Positions 45,928 to 57,272 of a stretch of 64,000 nt of DNA are shown in pieces. The stretch is taken from positions 6,344 through 70,343 of the forward strand of contig BNUH01000007.1 of NCBI GenBank assembly GCA_025997215.1. Direction: 5' to 3'. A program made the translations under genes and the position numbers. The notes beneath the pieces are model-generated. The model was not told the origin of the DNA. It did not search any database and was given only the letters and a program-made list of their open reading frames with translations. Numbering within the stretch: position 1 is the stretch's first letter; the number at the start of each line of letters is the position of its first letter. Source of the DNA: Clostridia bacterium (lineage in GTDB: Bacteria > Bacillota_A > Clostridia > Christensenellales > Aristaeellaceae).

Positions 45928-46012
45928 CGACAGATACCTCCTTGATTCGCTATGGATTATAATATTTGAGACTAGCGTGGCGAATTTCGTCCGAATCCGT
46001 CGCACCACGCTT

Positions 46013-46041
46013 ATTATAACCAGTTTGCGCGGTTATGTAAA
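46013..46041 (-). promoter_or_regulatory. Promoter of the CUT1 sugar ABC operon
   Basis: On the minus strand: TTTACA, 17 bases, TATAAT, about 85 bases before the start codon. Confidence 0.85.
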
Positions 46042-46111
46042 TGATCCGCGCTAGATTTAACATGTGTTTAACTTTCGTGTTGAATTCAGGCCGATTCGAC
46101 CTCACGCGCTG

Positions 46112-46140
46112 TTGCATTTTGGGCGAATTATACGTACAAT
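46112..46140 (+). promoter_or_regulatory. Promoter of fhs
   Basis: TTGCAT, 17 bases, TACAAT, 62 bases before the start codon. Confidence 0.7.
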
Positions 46141-46202
46141 GGCGAAGGAAGTAAGCTAAGGTTAAACTTGGCAAAGCATAATTATTATGGAGGTTATTCC
46201 TT

Positions 46203-47873
46203 ATGCCATCAGTCGATCTGGATATCGCCCGGCAGGTGAAGCTGCGCCCCATCGCTGAGATCGCCGGAAAAGCGGGGATTTCACTGGATTCTTTGATACC
46301 ATACGGCACCTATAAGGCGAAAGTGGATGCGACGCTCTATCAAAATTTGCCAAAAAAAGCGCGATTAGTTCTGGTAACAGCGATAAACCCAACCCCCGCC
46401 GGTGAGGGCAAGACCACCGTTTCGATTGGCTTAACGGACGCCCTGCGCCGCAGCGGTGTCAACGCCATGGCCGCGTTGCGCGAGCCGTCGCTCGGACCCG
46501 TATTCGGCGTGAAGGGCGGCGCGACGGGCGGCGGCTGGGCGCAGGTCGGGCCTATGGCCGACATAAATCTGCACTTCACGGGCGATCTGCATGCGATCAC
46601 GGCGGCCAACAACCTGCTGGCGGCAATGATCGACAACTCCATTTCGCAGGGCAACTCGCTGAACATCGATCCGAGGCAGGTCAGCTGGCATCGATGTATG
46701 GATATGAACGACCGTCAACTACGTCACGTTGTTGACGGATTAGGCGGCAAGAGCGGCGGTTTTACACGCGAGGATGGGTTTGACATCACGGCGGCATCGG
46801 AAGTGATGGCGGTATTCTGTCTATCGCGTAATCTTAGTGAACTTAAGGAGCGCCTGGGTCAGATCGAAGTCGCGCGCTCTTATGACGGCAAGGCGGTCAC
46901 GGCTGGCGACCTGAAGGCCGCCGGAGCGATGACGGCGCTGCTGCGCGACGCCTTCTGGCCCAACCTGGTGCAAACGCTGGAAGGCGCGCCTGTGCTGATC
47001 CACGGCGGGCCGTTCGCGAACATCGCCCACGGTTGCAACTCGGTCGCCGCGACGGAGCTGGGCTTACGCCTGGCGGATGTGCTGGTAACGGAGGCGGGCT
47101 TCGGCGCGGACCTGGGCTGCGAAAAGTTCATGGACATCAAGTGCCGCAGGCTGGGCATACAACCGGATTGTGTCGTGTTGGTCGCGACGGTGCGCGCGTT
47201 GAAATATCACGGCGGCGTGCCGAAGGACGGACTTGGCGCGGAAAACCTAGGCGCACTCTCCAAGGGTCTGACCAATCTGCGCAAGCACATCCGCAACATC
47301 ACCGAGATATGGGGACGCCCGGTAGTTGTGGCGGTGAACCGCTTCCCAACGGATACGGAGGCGGAATTAGCGGCAGTTGAGGCCGCATGCAAGGATTCCG
47401 GCGCGAGAGTCGCGCGGTGCGAGGTCTGGGCACGCGGCGGCTCGGGCGGCGAGACGCTGGCCGCGGAGGTGTCGAGCGTGCTGGATCAGCCTTCGACTCC
47501 GCTCACATTTTCATACGACCTGACAGCGCCGTTCACCAGCAAGATCGAAGCCATAGCCAAACGTGTGTATGGCGCTGGCGAGGTGCGCTTCGCGGCCGGG
47601 GTTAAGACAACCCTCAAGCGTTATGAACGCGAGGGCGCGAAGGAACTGCCCGTGTGCATGGCCAAGACTCAATATTCCTTCTCGGACGACCCGGCGAACC
47701 TGGGCGCGCCGGAAGGGTTCACGCTGACAATTCGCGAGGTTCGGTATTCGCGCGGCGCGGGATTCGTCGTGGCGTTCGCGGGCGAGATCATTGCGATGCC
47801 GGGGCTGCCGAAGGTGCCCGCCGCCGAATCCATCGACGTGGACGAATCGGGCGAGATTGTTGGGATTTTTTAA
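46203..47873 (+). CDS. fhs: Formate-tetrahydrofolate ligase
   Basis: 556 aa enzyme activating formate onto tetrahydrofolate with ATP; the first step of the methyl branch of the acetyl-CoA pathway or a source of C1 units for purines. P-loop TPAGEGKTTVSIGL near residue 65 and REPSLGPVFG near residue 95 are diagnostic. GGAGG lies 9 bases before the ATG. No other C1 genes sit nearby, so it need not imply acetogenesis. Confidence 0.98.
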   Translation: MPSVDLDIARQVKLRPIAEIAGKAGISLDSLIPYGTYKAKVDATLYQNLPKKARLVLVTAINPTPAGEGKTTVSIGLTDALRRSGVNAMAALREPSLGPVFGVKGGATGGGWAQVGPMADINLHFTGDLHAITAANNLLAAMIDNSISQGNSLNIDPRQVSWHRCMDMNDRQLRHVVDGLGGKSGGFTREDGFDITAASEVMAVFCLSRNLSELKERLGQIEVARSYDGKAVTAGDLKAAGAMTALLRDAFWPNLVQTLEGAPVLIHGGPFANIAHGCNSVAATELGLRLADVLVTEAGFGADLGCEKFMDIKCRRLGIQPDCVVLVATVRALKYHGGVPKDGLGAENLGALSKGLTNLRKHIRNITEIWGRPVVVAVNRFPTDTEAELAAVEAACKDSGARVARCEVWARGGSGGETLAAEVSSVLDQPSTPLTFSYDLTAPFTSKIEAIAKRVYGAGEVRFAAGVKTTLKRYEREGAKELPVCMAKTQYSFSDDPANLGAPEGFTLTIREVRYSRGAGFVVAFAGEIIAMPGLPKVPAAESIDVDESGEIVGIF

Positions 47874-47895
47874 CCGCTTCCTATCTAAATATAGA

Positions 47896-47925
47896 AAGAA
47901 CGTCCGGTCAATGCCGGACGTTCTT
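47896..47925. terminator. Terminator between fhs and galM
   Basis: A perfect 12-base stem (AAGAACGTCCGG) with a six-base loop between convergent genes; weak U-runs on both sides. Confidence 0.8.
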
Positions 47926-47945
47926 AAATTTCAATCACGTTTCTA

Positions 47946-49001
47946 TTACATTACACCGAACGTAAACACGGTTTTCGTCTGATACTTTTCGCCTGGCTTC
48001 AAAACGGGGCTGGGGAAGTTGGGATGGTTGACGGCGTCGGGCCAATTCTGGGTTTCAAGGCAGAAGCCTTGGCGATACTCATATGGCACGCCCGCCTTGC
48101 CAATGGCGTCGCCGTGGATATGGTTCCCGCTGTAGAATTGGACGCCGGGCGCGTCGGTATCCACGTGCATGATGCGTCCGGTCTTGGGCGCGCGAACCGT
48201 TGCGATCCGATGGAATCCAGAGCCATTGACCACGTAGTTGTGGTCGAAACCCACACCATTCTGCATCTGTGGATCCGTCGATTCGAGTGCAAACGCCTCG
48301 TCCAGCCTGCGAAATTTGCGCAGGTCGAGCGGCGTGCCCGCGACTGGATACAGTTCGCCAGTGGGGATGCACTGGCTGTCGGCCACTGCGGTGATGGTGT
48401 CGGCATCGATCCAGGCCTCGTGGCCGCCGATGTGGTGCGACTCCAGTCCCTCCAGGTTGAAATAGGCGTGGTTGGTCAGGTTGACGATGGTGTCCTTGTC
48501 GGTCGTCGCTTCATAATGGATGCACAACTCGTTGGCGTCAGACCAGGTGTATGTAACGGCGGCGGTCAACGTGCCGGGGTAACCTTCCTCACCGTCAGGG
48601 CTGATGATGGTCAGCCTCACGCCGCTGTCGACAATCTCCGCGTCCCAGACGTGCTTGTCGAATCCGACCGCGCCGCCGTGCAGATGGTTGCCGCCATCGT
48701 TGGCGAATAAGCGGTACGCCTTGCCGTTGAGCGTGAACCGCGCGCCGCCGATGCGATTCCCGACGCGGCCGATGAGCGCATTCATATAACCCTTGGCGGC
48801 GCGCATCACGGCCAGGTTGTTGTAGCCGAGCACGACATCGCCTAGATTGCCGTCACGATCGGGCACACTGATGGTTGTGATGGTGCCGCCCAGCGTGACG
48901 AACGACACACTCGCGCCGGAGGCGTTGGTCAGTGTGAATTGGTCGATGGGCGTGCCGTCGGGCATCTGGCCGAATGGCGCGCTGGCTACGGATACAGACA
49001 T
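47946..49001 (-). CDS. galM: Aldose 1-epimerase
   Basis: 351 aa mutarotase. Catalytic motifs: NRIGGARFTLNGK near residue 80, NHLHGG with the proton-donor His near residue 105, HAYFNLEG near residue 180, and Glu in FCLETQNWPDA near residue 315. It equilibrates galactose or glucose anomers. GGAGG lies 10 bases before the ATG. Stands alone between convergent fhs and small genes. Confidence 0.95.
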   Translation of the reverse strand: MSVSVASAPFGQMPDGTPIDQFTLTNASGASVSFVTLGGTITTISVPDRDGNLGDVVLGYNNLAVMRAAKGYMNALIGRVGNRIGGARFTLNGKAYRLFANDGGNHLHGGAVGFDKHVWDAEIVDSGVRLTIISPDGEEGYPGTLTAAVTYTWSDANELCIHYEATTDKDTIVNLTNHAYFNLEGLESHHIGGHEAWIDADTITAVADSQCIPTGELYPVAGTPLDLRKFRRLDEAFALESTDPQMQNGVGFDHNYVVNGSGFHRIATVRAPKTGRIMHVDTDAPGVQFYSGNHIHGDAIGKAGVPYEYRQGFCLETQNWPDAVNHPNFPSPVLKPGEKYQTKTVFTFGVM

Positions 49002-49032
49002 AAAATTTATTCCTCCGATATGTTATATAATA

Positions 49033-49344
49033 TTACGCTTCACTGCGCGGGTCTTTAGGCTTGGACGGTTTGTAGTCGGGATCAATCCGCTCGATCTCCA
49101 AACGGTCAAAGTTTATATGTTCAATAAAGTGATCCTGGGAGAAACTTGTCCGGCCATGGGACGCGTATTCGCGTTCATGCTTGGATAGCCACATGGGGCG
49201 CGGTATGTCCAACTTGCGGCAAGCCTCCTCCAGCGTGTCAAGCGGGTATGCTGGCGAAGCCGCGTCCTCCGATTCGGCGAGCGGCTCCGTCATTTGATCG
49301 GCTATGCGGTGCTTGCGCATGATCCGCAGCCATAATTCAGCCAC
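49033..49344 (-). CDS. Conserved small protein, unknown function
   Basis: 103 aa with no signal or membrane segment. A central stretch RPMWLSKHEREYASHGRT and FIEHINFDRLEIERID stands out and looks conserved; the rest is charged. Start GTG 49344 is weakly supported (GAAGG 9 bases upstream). It follows the flavin-reductase-like gene by six bases and may be cotranscribed. No function proposed. Confidence 0.55.
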   Translation of the reverse strand: MAELWLRIMRKHRIADQMTEPLAESEDAASPAYPLDTLEEACRKLDIPRPMWLSKHEREYASHGRTSFSQDHFIEHINFDRLEIERIDPDYKPSKPKDPRSEA

Positions 49345-49350
49345 GGTTCG

Positions 49351-49863
49351 TCATGCCTTCGTCTCGTAACATGCTACGATTTCGCCCATGAACAGCGTGT
49401 GGAAGTCGTGCGCGGGGTACATGGTTGACACGATGTCGGGCTTCGTATTATCGAGCGTCAGATCCATGGCGGCCTTGACGACGCACTCTACCTGCCACTT
49501 GCACGCGGTGATGACGGGTGCGTCCACTACGCGGCTCTTGACTGTAGTGAATCCAAGCCGCTTGAACTTATCCCCGTCACGGCCGGACCAGGTGCCAGCC
49601 TGCATGCGCTGTTCCTTGAGCGCGCCATCCTCTGGGATTCCAATGATGAACGACTGCTCCTTCTGGATCAGCGGGTACGTAAACCGTTGCGGCCTAACCG
49701 GGACGGTGAATACGCTGCGCCCCCAGAATATCCCCAGGCTGCCCCAGCCGATGGTCATCGTGTTGGGCGTCTCGCCGCCCACGCACAGGAATAATCCCTG
49801 CGGCAGCTGGCGCTGGATCACGGGCGCGAGTTCAAGCAGCAATTTCTTGTCGGTATCTCCCAA
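49351..49863 (-). CDS. Flavin reductase-like FMN-binding protein
   Basis: About 170 aa, split-barrel FMN-binding fold: VGGETPNTMTIGWGSLGIFWG near residue 30, PQRFTYPLI near residue 60. Start at TTG 49863 is preferred because GGAGG lies 8 bases upstream; the GTG at 49878 sits before that site. It probably acts in the cytoplasm with FMN. Substrate unknown. Confidence 0.85.
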   Translation of the reverse strand: MGDTDKKLLLELAPVIQRQLPQGLFLCVGGETPNTMTIGWGSLGIFWGRSVFTVPVRPQRFTYPLIQKEQSFIIGIPEDGALKEQRMQAGTWSGRDGDKFKRLGFTTVKSRVVDAPVITACKWQVECVVKAAMDLTLDNTKPDIVSTMYPAHDFHTLFMGEIVACYETKA

Positions 49864-49884
49864 GTAATTATCCTCCACTAACTT

Positions 49885-51420
49885 TTATTGCGGTCTGGAT
49901 TCATGGCGAACGGGGCTATCCAATCCGAATTGAACCAGCGTAGTCAGACCGTGCATCGATGTTGTTTTGACCTCGCTGGCCTCGCCCAGGTATTGGGTCA
50001 TGCCGCGCAGCTGGCTGTCTATAATCAGCGTCGGATACACGCCTGTGAATAGCGCCGACGCATCCGCGCCCAGCGACTGCAGGTGGGTCCTGCCGTCCAC
50101 GCTGATATAGCGGATAGACTCGATGCCTTTACCGTTGCGGGTCAATTCGACAGTTGTCTTGTTCTCCATCAATACAGTGGATAGGAACGGCTCGACCGCC
50201 GCGCCGTCCGCCGTGGGTCGGAACAGATACAGCCGCGTGCCGTGCAGATACACCGTGTATAATTGAGGCGCGGCCTCGTGCGCCGCCAGCAAATCCATCG
50301 CCGGCATAGGATATGTATCCAGCACCGCGCCGATGCACGCGGAGTAGCGCTGCCAACGTGAGCGCAGCGCGGCGAGCGCGGCGGCGGCGGACTGCTGCTC
50401 CTCGATGGCGGCGTCGTAATTGGATTGGACTACGGTCAGCGCGGCGTTGAGGCTGGATAACTCCTCGGCGGCTTGATCCGCGCGGGCTTGCGCGGCGTCG
50501 AGAGCGGCCTTGGTTTTGACGTCGGATACACGCGCATCCTGCTCGAAGGCGTCCAGTTCGTCATAACTCGTTTGGAACGCGTCGAACGCGGCATTAGCTA
50601 CGTCCAGCGCGGCGGCTGTTTTTGCGATATTCGAAAGCGCGGCGGTTTCAGCGGCGCTGACTTTATTATGCTTTGATTCTAATTCTGACAATGTATCCTT
50701 AGTATGGGCGGCTTGCTCGGCATATTGAGCGACTTGACGCTCGAACGCCGCATGGGTTCCCTCGGCGGCGGCGAGGTCGGCTTCCAATGTACGCAACGTT
50801 TTCTCGTCGGGCTTTTTAGGATCGTCGGCGGGCAAGGATTTCGAGGCCGCCAACGCGTCGCGTAATGTCTGAATACTTTGATCGGCAGCCGCGTATGCGT
50901 CGGCTTGGGATTGGCTCGCGCGCTCCGCATCGTCAGCCGCGATCCGGGCCGCGTTGAGCGCGGATTGCGCGTTGTCCAGCGCGGTCTTGGCGGATTGCTC
51001 CGTCTTAACGGCAAGGTTATACGCGCGCTGAGCGGATTCAAAAACGCTTTGAGAATCGCGCATGGCCGCGAGTTTCGCCAGTGCGGACTGGCTGTCGGCG
51101 GTTGCGGCTTGGGCTTGAATCAGCAGCGCGTCCGCAGTTTGACGCACCGATTCCTGCTCAACGATGGCGGCTTGAGCCTTGGCCAGCGCGCCAGTCTCAT
51201 ACTCGAGTACATCGCGAGCCATCTGGTCGCGGTAGATGACCGCCCATTGGTTGTTAAGATGATCGGCGAGCGCGCGGGCCGTTTCAACATCCGCGGCGGG
51301 CAATGAATCCAGCCACCCGTCCAGCGGCGTGAGCGCACTGGCGGTCGGCGCTATCATTAGCAGCGTCAATACGAGCGTCAGCCATGCAATCCCGATTGAG
51401 CGCGTGGATAGTTTTCGCAT
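49885..51420 (-). CDS. Secreted Ala-rich coiled-coil protein
   Basis: About 511 aa. A signal peptide (residues 1-28, IAWLTLVLTLLMIAPTASA) precedes some 330 residues of Ala/Gln/Asp/Glu-rich heptads (SALAKLAAMRDSQ..., QSALNAARIAADDAER...). The last 150 residues form a globular part with LFRPTADGAAVEPFLS. No family recognised. It could be a surface or cell-wall fibre or cell-division scaffold; function unproved. Start ATG 51420 has GAAGG 10 bases upstream. It has its own promoter. Confidence 0.75.
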   Translation of the reverse strand: MRKLSTRSIGIAWLTLVLTLLMIAPTASALTPLDGWLDSLPAADVETARALADHLNNQWAVIYRDQMARDVLEYETGALAKAQAAIVEQESVRQTADALLIQAQAATADSQSALAKLAAMRDSQSVFESAQRAYNLAVKTEQSAKTALDNAQSALNAARIAADDAERASQSQADAYAAADQSIQTLRDALAASKSLPADDPKKPDEKTLRTLEADLAAAEGTHAAFERQVAQYAEQAAHTKDTLSELESKHNKVSAAETAALSNIAKTAAALDVANAAFDAFQTSYDELDAFEQDARVSDVKTKAALDAAQARADQAAEELSSLNAALTVVQSNYDAAIEEQQSAAAALAALRSRWQRYSACIGAVLDTYPMPAMDLLAAHEAAPQLYTVYLHGTRLYLFRPTADGAAVEPFLSTVLMENKTTVELTRNGKGIESIRYISVDGRTHLQSLGADASALFTGVYPTLIIDSQLRGMTQYLGEASEVKTTSMHGLTTLVQFGLDSPVRHESRPQ

Positions 51421-51480
51421 ATTGATCCGCCTTCCATTACAACCATATACTATAGTCCTGCTGCCGAGAGAATTACATTT

Positions 51481-51509
51481 AGTATAATGTCCCAAGCAAT
51501 TCCTGTCAA
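51481..51509 (-). promoter_or_regulatory. Promoter of the coiled-coil protein gene
   Basis: On the minus strand: TTGACA, 17 bases, TATACT, about 60 bases before the start codon. Confidence 0.9.
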
Positions 51510-51557
51510 CTCCTGAAAGGCTGCGTTTCTTACAATTCTATAAAATTGAAATTGTGC

Positions 51558-51587
51558 TTGACAAAACCTGTGTTGAAATGGTAGAAT
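51558..51587 (+). promoter_or_regulatory. Promoter of the L7Ae-rpsL-rpsG unit
   Basis: TTGACA, 18 bases, TAGAAT, 33 bases before the start codon at 51621. Confidence 0.8.
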
Positions 51588-51620
51588 GATAGAGTTTGCT
51601 ATGGTATGGGAGCGGTATTG

Positions 51621-51875
51621 ATGATAGAACGTCTAGTGCGCGCGCCCGCAAAGGTTGCGGGTTCAAAACAGGTGCTGCGCGCTGTGCGTGAGGGGAGATT
51701 GGCGGCGGCGTATGTCGCGCGGGATGCTGACCCGTTCGTTTCGCGTCAGGTTGCGGACGCGTGCGAGAAAGCCCATGTCCCCGTGGTAGAGGTCGATGAT
51801 ATGGACGCGCTGGGCCGGGCGTGCGGATTGGACGTGCGTGCGGCGGCGGCGGGTATATTGCGAGGAGGAAATTAA
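51621..51875 (+). CDS. L7Ae/YbxF-family RNA-binding protein
   Basis: 84 aa with the L7Ae fold: KVAGSKQVLRAVREGR near residue 10 and AYVARDADPF near residue 32. Family members bind kink-turn RNA. Start at 51621 has GGGAG 8 bases upstream; the ATG at 51606 would place the site wrongly. It sits just before rpsL as in Bacillus. Confidence 0.92.
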   Translation: MIERLVRAPAKVAGSKQVLRAVREGRLAAAYVARDADPFVSRQVADACEKAHVPVVEVDDMDALGRACGLDVRAAAAGILRGGN

Positions 51876-51878
51876 GTC

Positions 51879-52253
51879 ATGCCTACGATCAACCAGTTGA
51901 TTCGTAAGGGCAGGGAGCGCGTTGTGACCAAGTCCACGGCGCCGATCCTGCAGAAATGTCCGCAAAAGCGCGGGGTCTGCCTGTCGGTCAAGACCACCAC
52001 GCCCAAGAAACCGAACTCGGCGCTGCGCAAGATCGCGCGCGTACGCCTCACGAATCAGATCGAGGGCACGTGCTACATTCCCGGCATCGGTCACAACCTG
52101 CAGGAGCACTCGGTCGTGCTGATCCGCGGCGGACGCGTGCGCGACCTGCCAGGCGTGCGTTACCATATTATCCGCGGTACGCTGGACGCGGCGGGCGTGG
52201 CTAAGCGCAACCAGGCGCGGTCGCTCTACGGCGCGAAACGTCCTAAGAAATAA
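51879..52253 (+). CDS. rpsL: Ribosomal protein S12
   Basis: 124 aa. Starts [12 protein letters not shown]; the functional loop is [12 protein letters not shown], and [12 protein letters not shown] near the end is typical. The Lys in TTPKKPNS is present, so no streptomycin-resistance change there. GAGGAGG precedes the ATG. Standard length. Confidence 0.98.
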   Translation: MPTINQLIRKGRERVVTKSTAPILQKCPQKRGVCLSVKTTTPKKPNSALRKIARVRLTNQIEGTCYIPGIGHNLQEHSVVLIRGGRVRDLPGVRYHIIRGTLDAAGVAKRNQARSLYGAKRPKK

Positions 52254-52266
52254 GGAGGATGGAACT

Positions 52267-52737
52267 ATGCCTCGTCGCGGATATATTCCTAAGAGGGAAG
52301 TATTGACCGATCCCCTGTACGGCACGACGGTCGTCACCAAGCTGATCAACCAGATTATGCTGGACGGCAAGCGCGGCGTCGCACAGCACGTGTGCTACGA
52401 AGCGTTCAATATGATCAAGGAAAAGTCCCAGAAGGATCCGCTGGATGTGTTCACCACGGCGCTTAATAACATCCTCCCGGCTCTGGAGGTCAAGGCGCGT
52501 CGCGTAGGTGGCGCCACTTACCAGGTTCCAATGGAGATCCGCCCTGAAAGGCGGCAGACGCTCGCGCTGCGGTGGCTGGTGGACTTCAGCCGCAAGCGGG
52601 GTGAGCGGACCATGGCCGAGCGACTGGCCGGGGAGCTGCTTGACGCCTCCAACAACGCCGGAAATGCCGTGAAGCGCAAGGAAGAGATGCACCGCATGGC
52701 GGAAGCGAATAAGGCGTTCGCTCACTACCGCTGGTAG
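52267..52737 (+). CDS. rpsG: Ribosomal protein S7
   Basis: 156 aa. Starts [29 protein letters not shown] and [19 protein letters not shown] blocks match. AAGGAGG precedes the ATG. It follows rpsL by 13 bases, in the same unit. Confidence 0.98.
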   Translation: MPRRGYIPKREVLTDPLYGTTVVTKLINQIMLDGKRGVAQHVCYEAFNMIKEKSQKDPLDVFTTALNNILPALEVKARRVGGATYQVPMEIRPERRQTLALRWLVDFSRKRGERTMAERLAGELLDASNNAGNAVKRKEEMHRMAEANKAFAHYRW

Positions 52738-52756
52738 ATAAGGGTTCGATTGGTTC

Positions 52757-52796
52757 GGCGCAAATCCGCACGAATCGTGTCGGATTTGTGCCTTTT
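52757..52796 (+). terminator. Rho-independent terminator after rpsG
   Basis: GGCGCAAATCCG pairs with CGGATTTGTGCC (one G-T pair) around a loop of about 12 bases; TTTTA follows. Confidence 0.85.
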
Positions 52797-52854
52797 ATTG
52801 GGTTGAAGGGGTGCAAAACCTTTATCCTACGCACGTATCAACGATTCGTGCATA

Positions 52855-52883
52855 TTGTGGGAAAGATTGGCTAATCCTAGATT
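52855..52883 (+). promoter_or_regulatory. Candidate promoter of fusA
   Basis: TTGTGG, 17 bases, TAGATT, 72 bases before the start codon. Weaker than others, but it lies after the rpsG terminator, where a separate fusA promoter is needed. Confidence 0.5.
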
Positions 52884-52955
52884 CGCTAGATTCTAAGGAA
52901 TGCAGCCTACAAGGACGCCTAATAAACAGGCTGTCGGAAAGGAGGATGATTCGTT

Positions 52956-55028
<2,073 letters not shown>

Positions 55029-55046
55029 GTTGGAACATTAGCGAAA

Positions 55047-56837
55047 CTATATCGCGCTCAACTTCCTCCCGTTAATCAGCGTCGTAGCTCGCACCGCCGC
55101 CTCGTCTGCGGTGACGAAGTACGTCCTCTGGTTGGTATATGTGACAAACCCGCCCGGCGCGCCGCCGGGCTTTTTGACGTACTTGCGCAGCGTGGCGTCG
55201 ACGGGCACGTTCGAGGATGCTCGCCCCTTGCTGTACCAGGCGGCCAGCGTCAGCGCGGCATGAAGCGTCGCGTCGGGGACGGTTCCCGCATGCTGGATTA
55301 CGACGTGCGAACCGGGCATGTCCTTGGCGTGAAGCCAAAGCATGTCGCCATCGGCGGCTGCGGTGATGCGGTCGTTCTGGGCGCTGGTCTTGCCGACGAG
55401 TATCTCAATGCCGTCGGGGGATTGGTAGCGGTGCGGTTCGGACTGGGGCAGCCGGAGTTTGCGGCTCTTGTTAGTTTTACCAGAATGATCCGCGCGGACG
55501 ACGCCCGCGTGAATCAGCTGCGCACGCACCTCGGCCAGTTCGGATTCGTCGGCGCACATATCCAGGTCGAGGGATTGGACGCGCAGGAATGCCAGCGTCT
55601 CCTCGGTCAGACGCCTCTGCTCCAGCGCGGCGTCGCGGGCGGCCTTCAGCTTGGACGCCTTCTTGAAGTATTTCTGGGCCGAGCGCACCGCGCCCGCGTG
55701 TTCATCCAACGCGATCATGATTTTGGGGGAATCCGTTTGGTTGTAATCTTCAACAGTGACAGACGTTGCGCCTTGAGGTATCCGGTATAAATTCGCGATG
55801 ATCAGCTCGCCGAACCGCGAGGCCTGTTCGATCTGCGGTTCGGTATGGATGGCATCCAGCTGGATCGCTAACTTTTTCTCGGCGCGTTCGATGGCGTTGT
55901 CGATCGTCTTGCGGAGGGATTGCTTGCGGCGGTTGACGCGCTCAGCCTCATCGCGATGCGCGAAACACGCGTCCATCGCCTCGGATAGTGTTTCGCAACG
56001 CTTCTGACGTTCGGCGGCCAGACTGGTTTGGGGGAATGGGTACGCGTCCACGGGCGCGCCGATCTCATCCACGACCGAGACGGGCGAGAATAATGTCGGC
56101 AGATTCGCCAGCAGATCGGCCAGCGCATCGGCTATCGTAAGTCGATCCAGTGAATCCATGTAAACGTCGGCATCTCCAGCAACGCGTTTCGCGAATTCCC
56201 GCGCGGTCTGCGCGCCGACGCCAATAATTGCGTCGGATATGGCGCGGCTTAACTTACCGCCGGACGGCATCCTCGCGTGCAAGTTATCGCATGCCGCAAC
56301 TGCTGTCGAAGGTTCACCGAATAACGCCGGGTCCAGCCGATCCTGCGCGGGTGGCGCTTTGTAAATCACGCCGGGCAGCAGTTCGCGGTAACGGTTCACA
56401 TCCGCGCCGATGCGCCGGATTGCATCCACTACGCGGCCTGAACCATCCAACAACGCGATGTTGCTGTGACGTCCCATGCATTCCACAACCAATCGGTGGG
56501 TGCTTGCCTCTCCCAACTCATCCTCTGTGGCGAAGTCGATCCAGGCCACGCGGTCGCCGCCGATAGCACGCACGCCAAGGATAGTCGCGCCCGCCAGCCG
56601 TTTACGCAGGAGCATGCAGAACATGGGCGGCTCGGACGGGTTGGGCGGATTCGCGCCGGTGAGTTGGATGCGCGCGCTATTCGCGTCAGCGCTGAGCAGC
56701 AGCCGATGATTCGCGCCGTGGCTGCGTACAGCCAGCACCAGCGTCGATCGATCCGGCTGGCGCACCTGATCCACGCGCCCGCCGCCCAGGATCGTGTCGC
56801 ATTCATTACACATAAAACCCATCGCTATGCCGTCCAT
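55047..56837 (-). CDS. rqcH: RqcH (NFACT/fibronectin-binding-like) ribosome quality control factor
   Basis: 596 aa. NFACT-N domain from residue 3 (DGIAMGFMCNECDTILGGGRVDQV), a helical middle with a coiled coil at about 310-450, and the C-terminal NFACT-R domain (DGIEILVGKTSAQNDRIT...MPGSHVVIQ near residue 490). It adds alanine tails to stalled nascent chains on 50S subunits. GAGGT lies 5 bases before the ATG. Its start is 19 bases after the pyrI stop on the same strand, so it might be cotranscribed with the pyr operon. Confidence 0.95.
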   Translation of the reverse strand: MDGIAMGFMCNECDTILGGGRVDQVRQPDRSTLVLAVRSHGANHRLLLSADANSARIQLTGANPPNPSEPPMFCMLLRKRLAGATILGVRAIGGDRVAWIDFATEDELGEASTHRLVVECMGRHSNIALLDGSGRVVDAIRRIGADVNRYRELLPGVIYKAPPAQDRLDPALFGEPSTAVAACDNLHARMPSGGKLSRAISDAIIGVGAQTAREFAKRVAGDADVYMDSLDRLTIADALADLLANLPTLFSPVSVVDEIGAPVDAYPFPQTSLAAERQKRCETLSEAMDACFAHRDEAERVNRRKQSLRKTIDNAIERAEKKLAIQLDAIHTEPQIEQASRFGELIIANLYRIPQGATSVTVEDYNQTDSPKIMIALDEHAGAVRSAQKYFKKASKLKAARDAALEQRRLTEETLAFLRVQSLDLDMCADESELAEVRAQLIHAGVVRADHSGKTNKSRKLRLPQSEPHRYQSPDGIEILVGKTSAQNDRITAAADGDMLWLHAKDMPGSHVVIQHAGTVPDATLHAALTLAAWYSKGRASSNVPVDATLRKYVKKPGGAPGGFVTYTNQRTYFVTADEAAVRATTLINGRKLSAI

Positions 56838-56855
56838 TTTTACCTCATACCTTCC

Positions 56856-57272
56856 TTATGCCTTCGCAGCGTCGCAATAGGCGCAACGGTACAGTCCGCG
56901 CACCGGGTCTGTCAGGTGGAATACATGATCCAGCCCCGGTTCGGTGGTCGTGATGCAGCGTGGATTATTACATTTGATAACGTTGATGATGCGTTCGGGC
57001 GGCGACAACTTACGCTTGTGCACCGTCTGGCCGTCGCGGATCACGCTGATCGTCACATTGGGATCGACGTAGCCCAGCACGTCCAAATTTACCTCGAACT
57101 GCTCATCTATCTTGATGATATCCTTGCGGCCCATTTTCCGACTCTTGCAATTCTTGATGATGGCCACGCTGGATTCCAGACGATCCAGACCCAGCAATTG
57201 GTATATGCGCATGCTGTTCCCGGCTTGGATGTGATCGATCACGATGCCGTTTTGGATACTGTCAATATTCAT
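56856..57272 (-). CDS. pyrI: Aspartate carbamoyltransferase regulatory chain
   Basis: 138 aa. Starts MNIDSIQNGIVIDHI, and the zinc site is CNNPRC...CAYC near residues 100 and 130. It binds nucleotides and modulates PyrB. The last gene of the pyrimidine block, overlapping pyrB by four bases. Confidence 0.96.
   Translation of the reverse strand: MNIDSIQNGIVIDHIQAGNSMRIYQLLGLDRLESSVAIIKNCKSRKMGRKDIIKIDEQFEVNLDVLGYVDPNVTISVIRDGQTVHKRKLSPPERIINVIKCNNPRCITTTEPGLDHVFHLTDPVRGLYRCAYCDAAKA

Noticed and set aside
48024..48710. 228-residue frame opposite galM
   Set aside because: Shadow of galM, no start signal.
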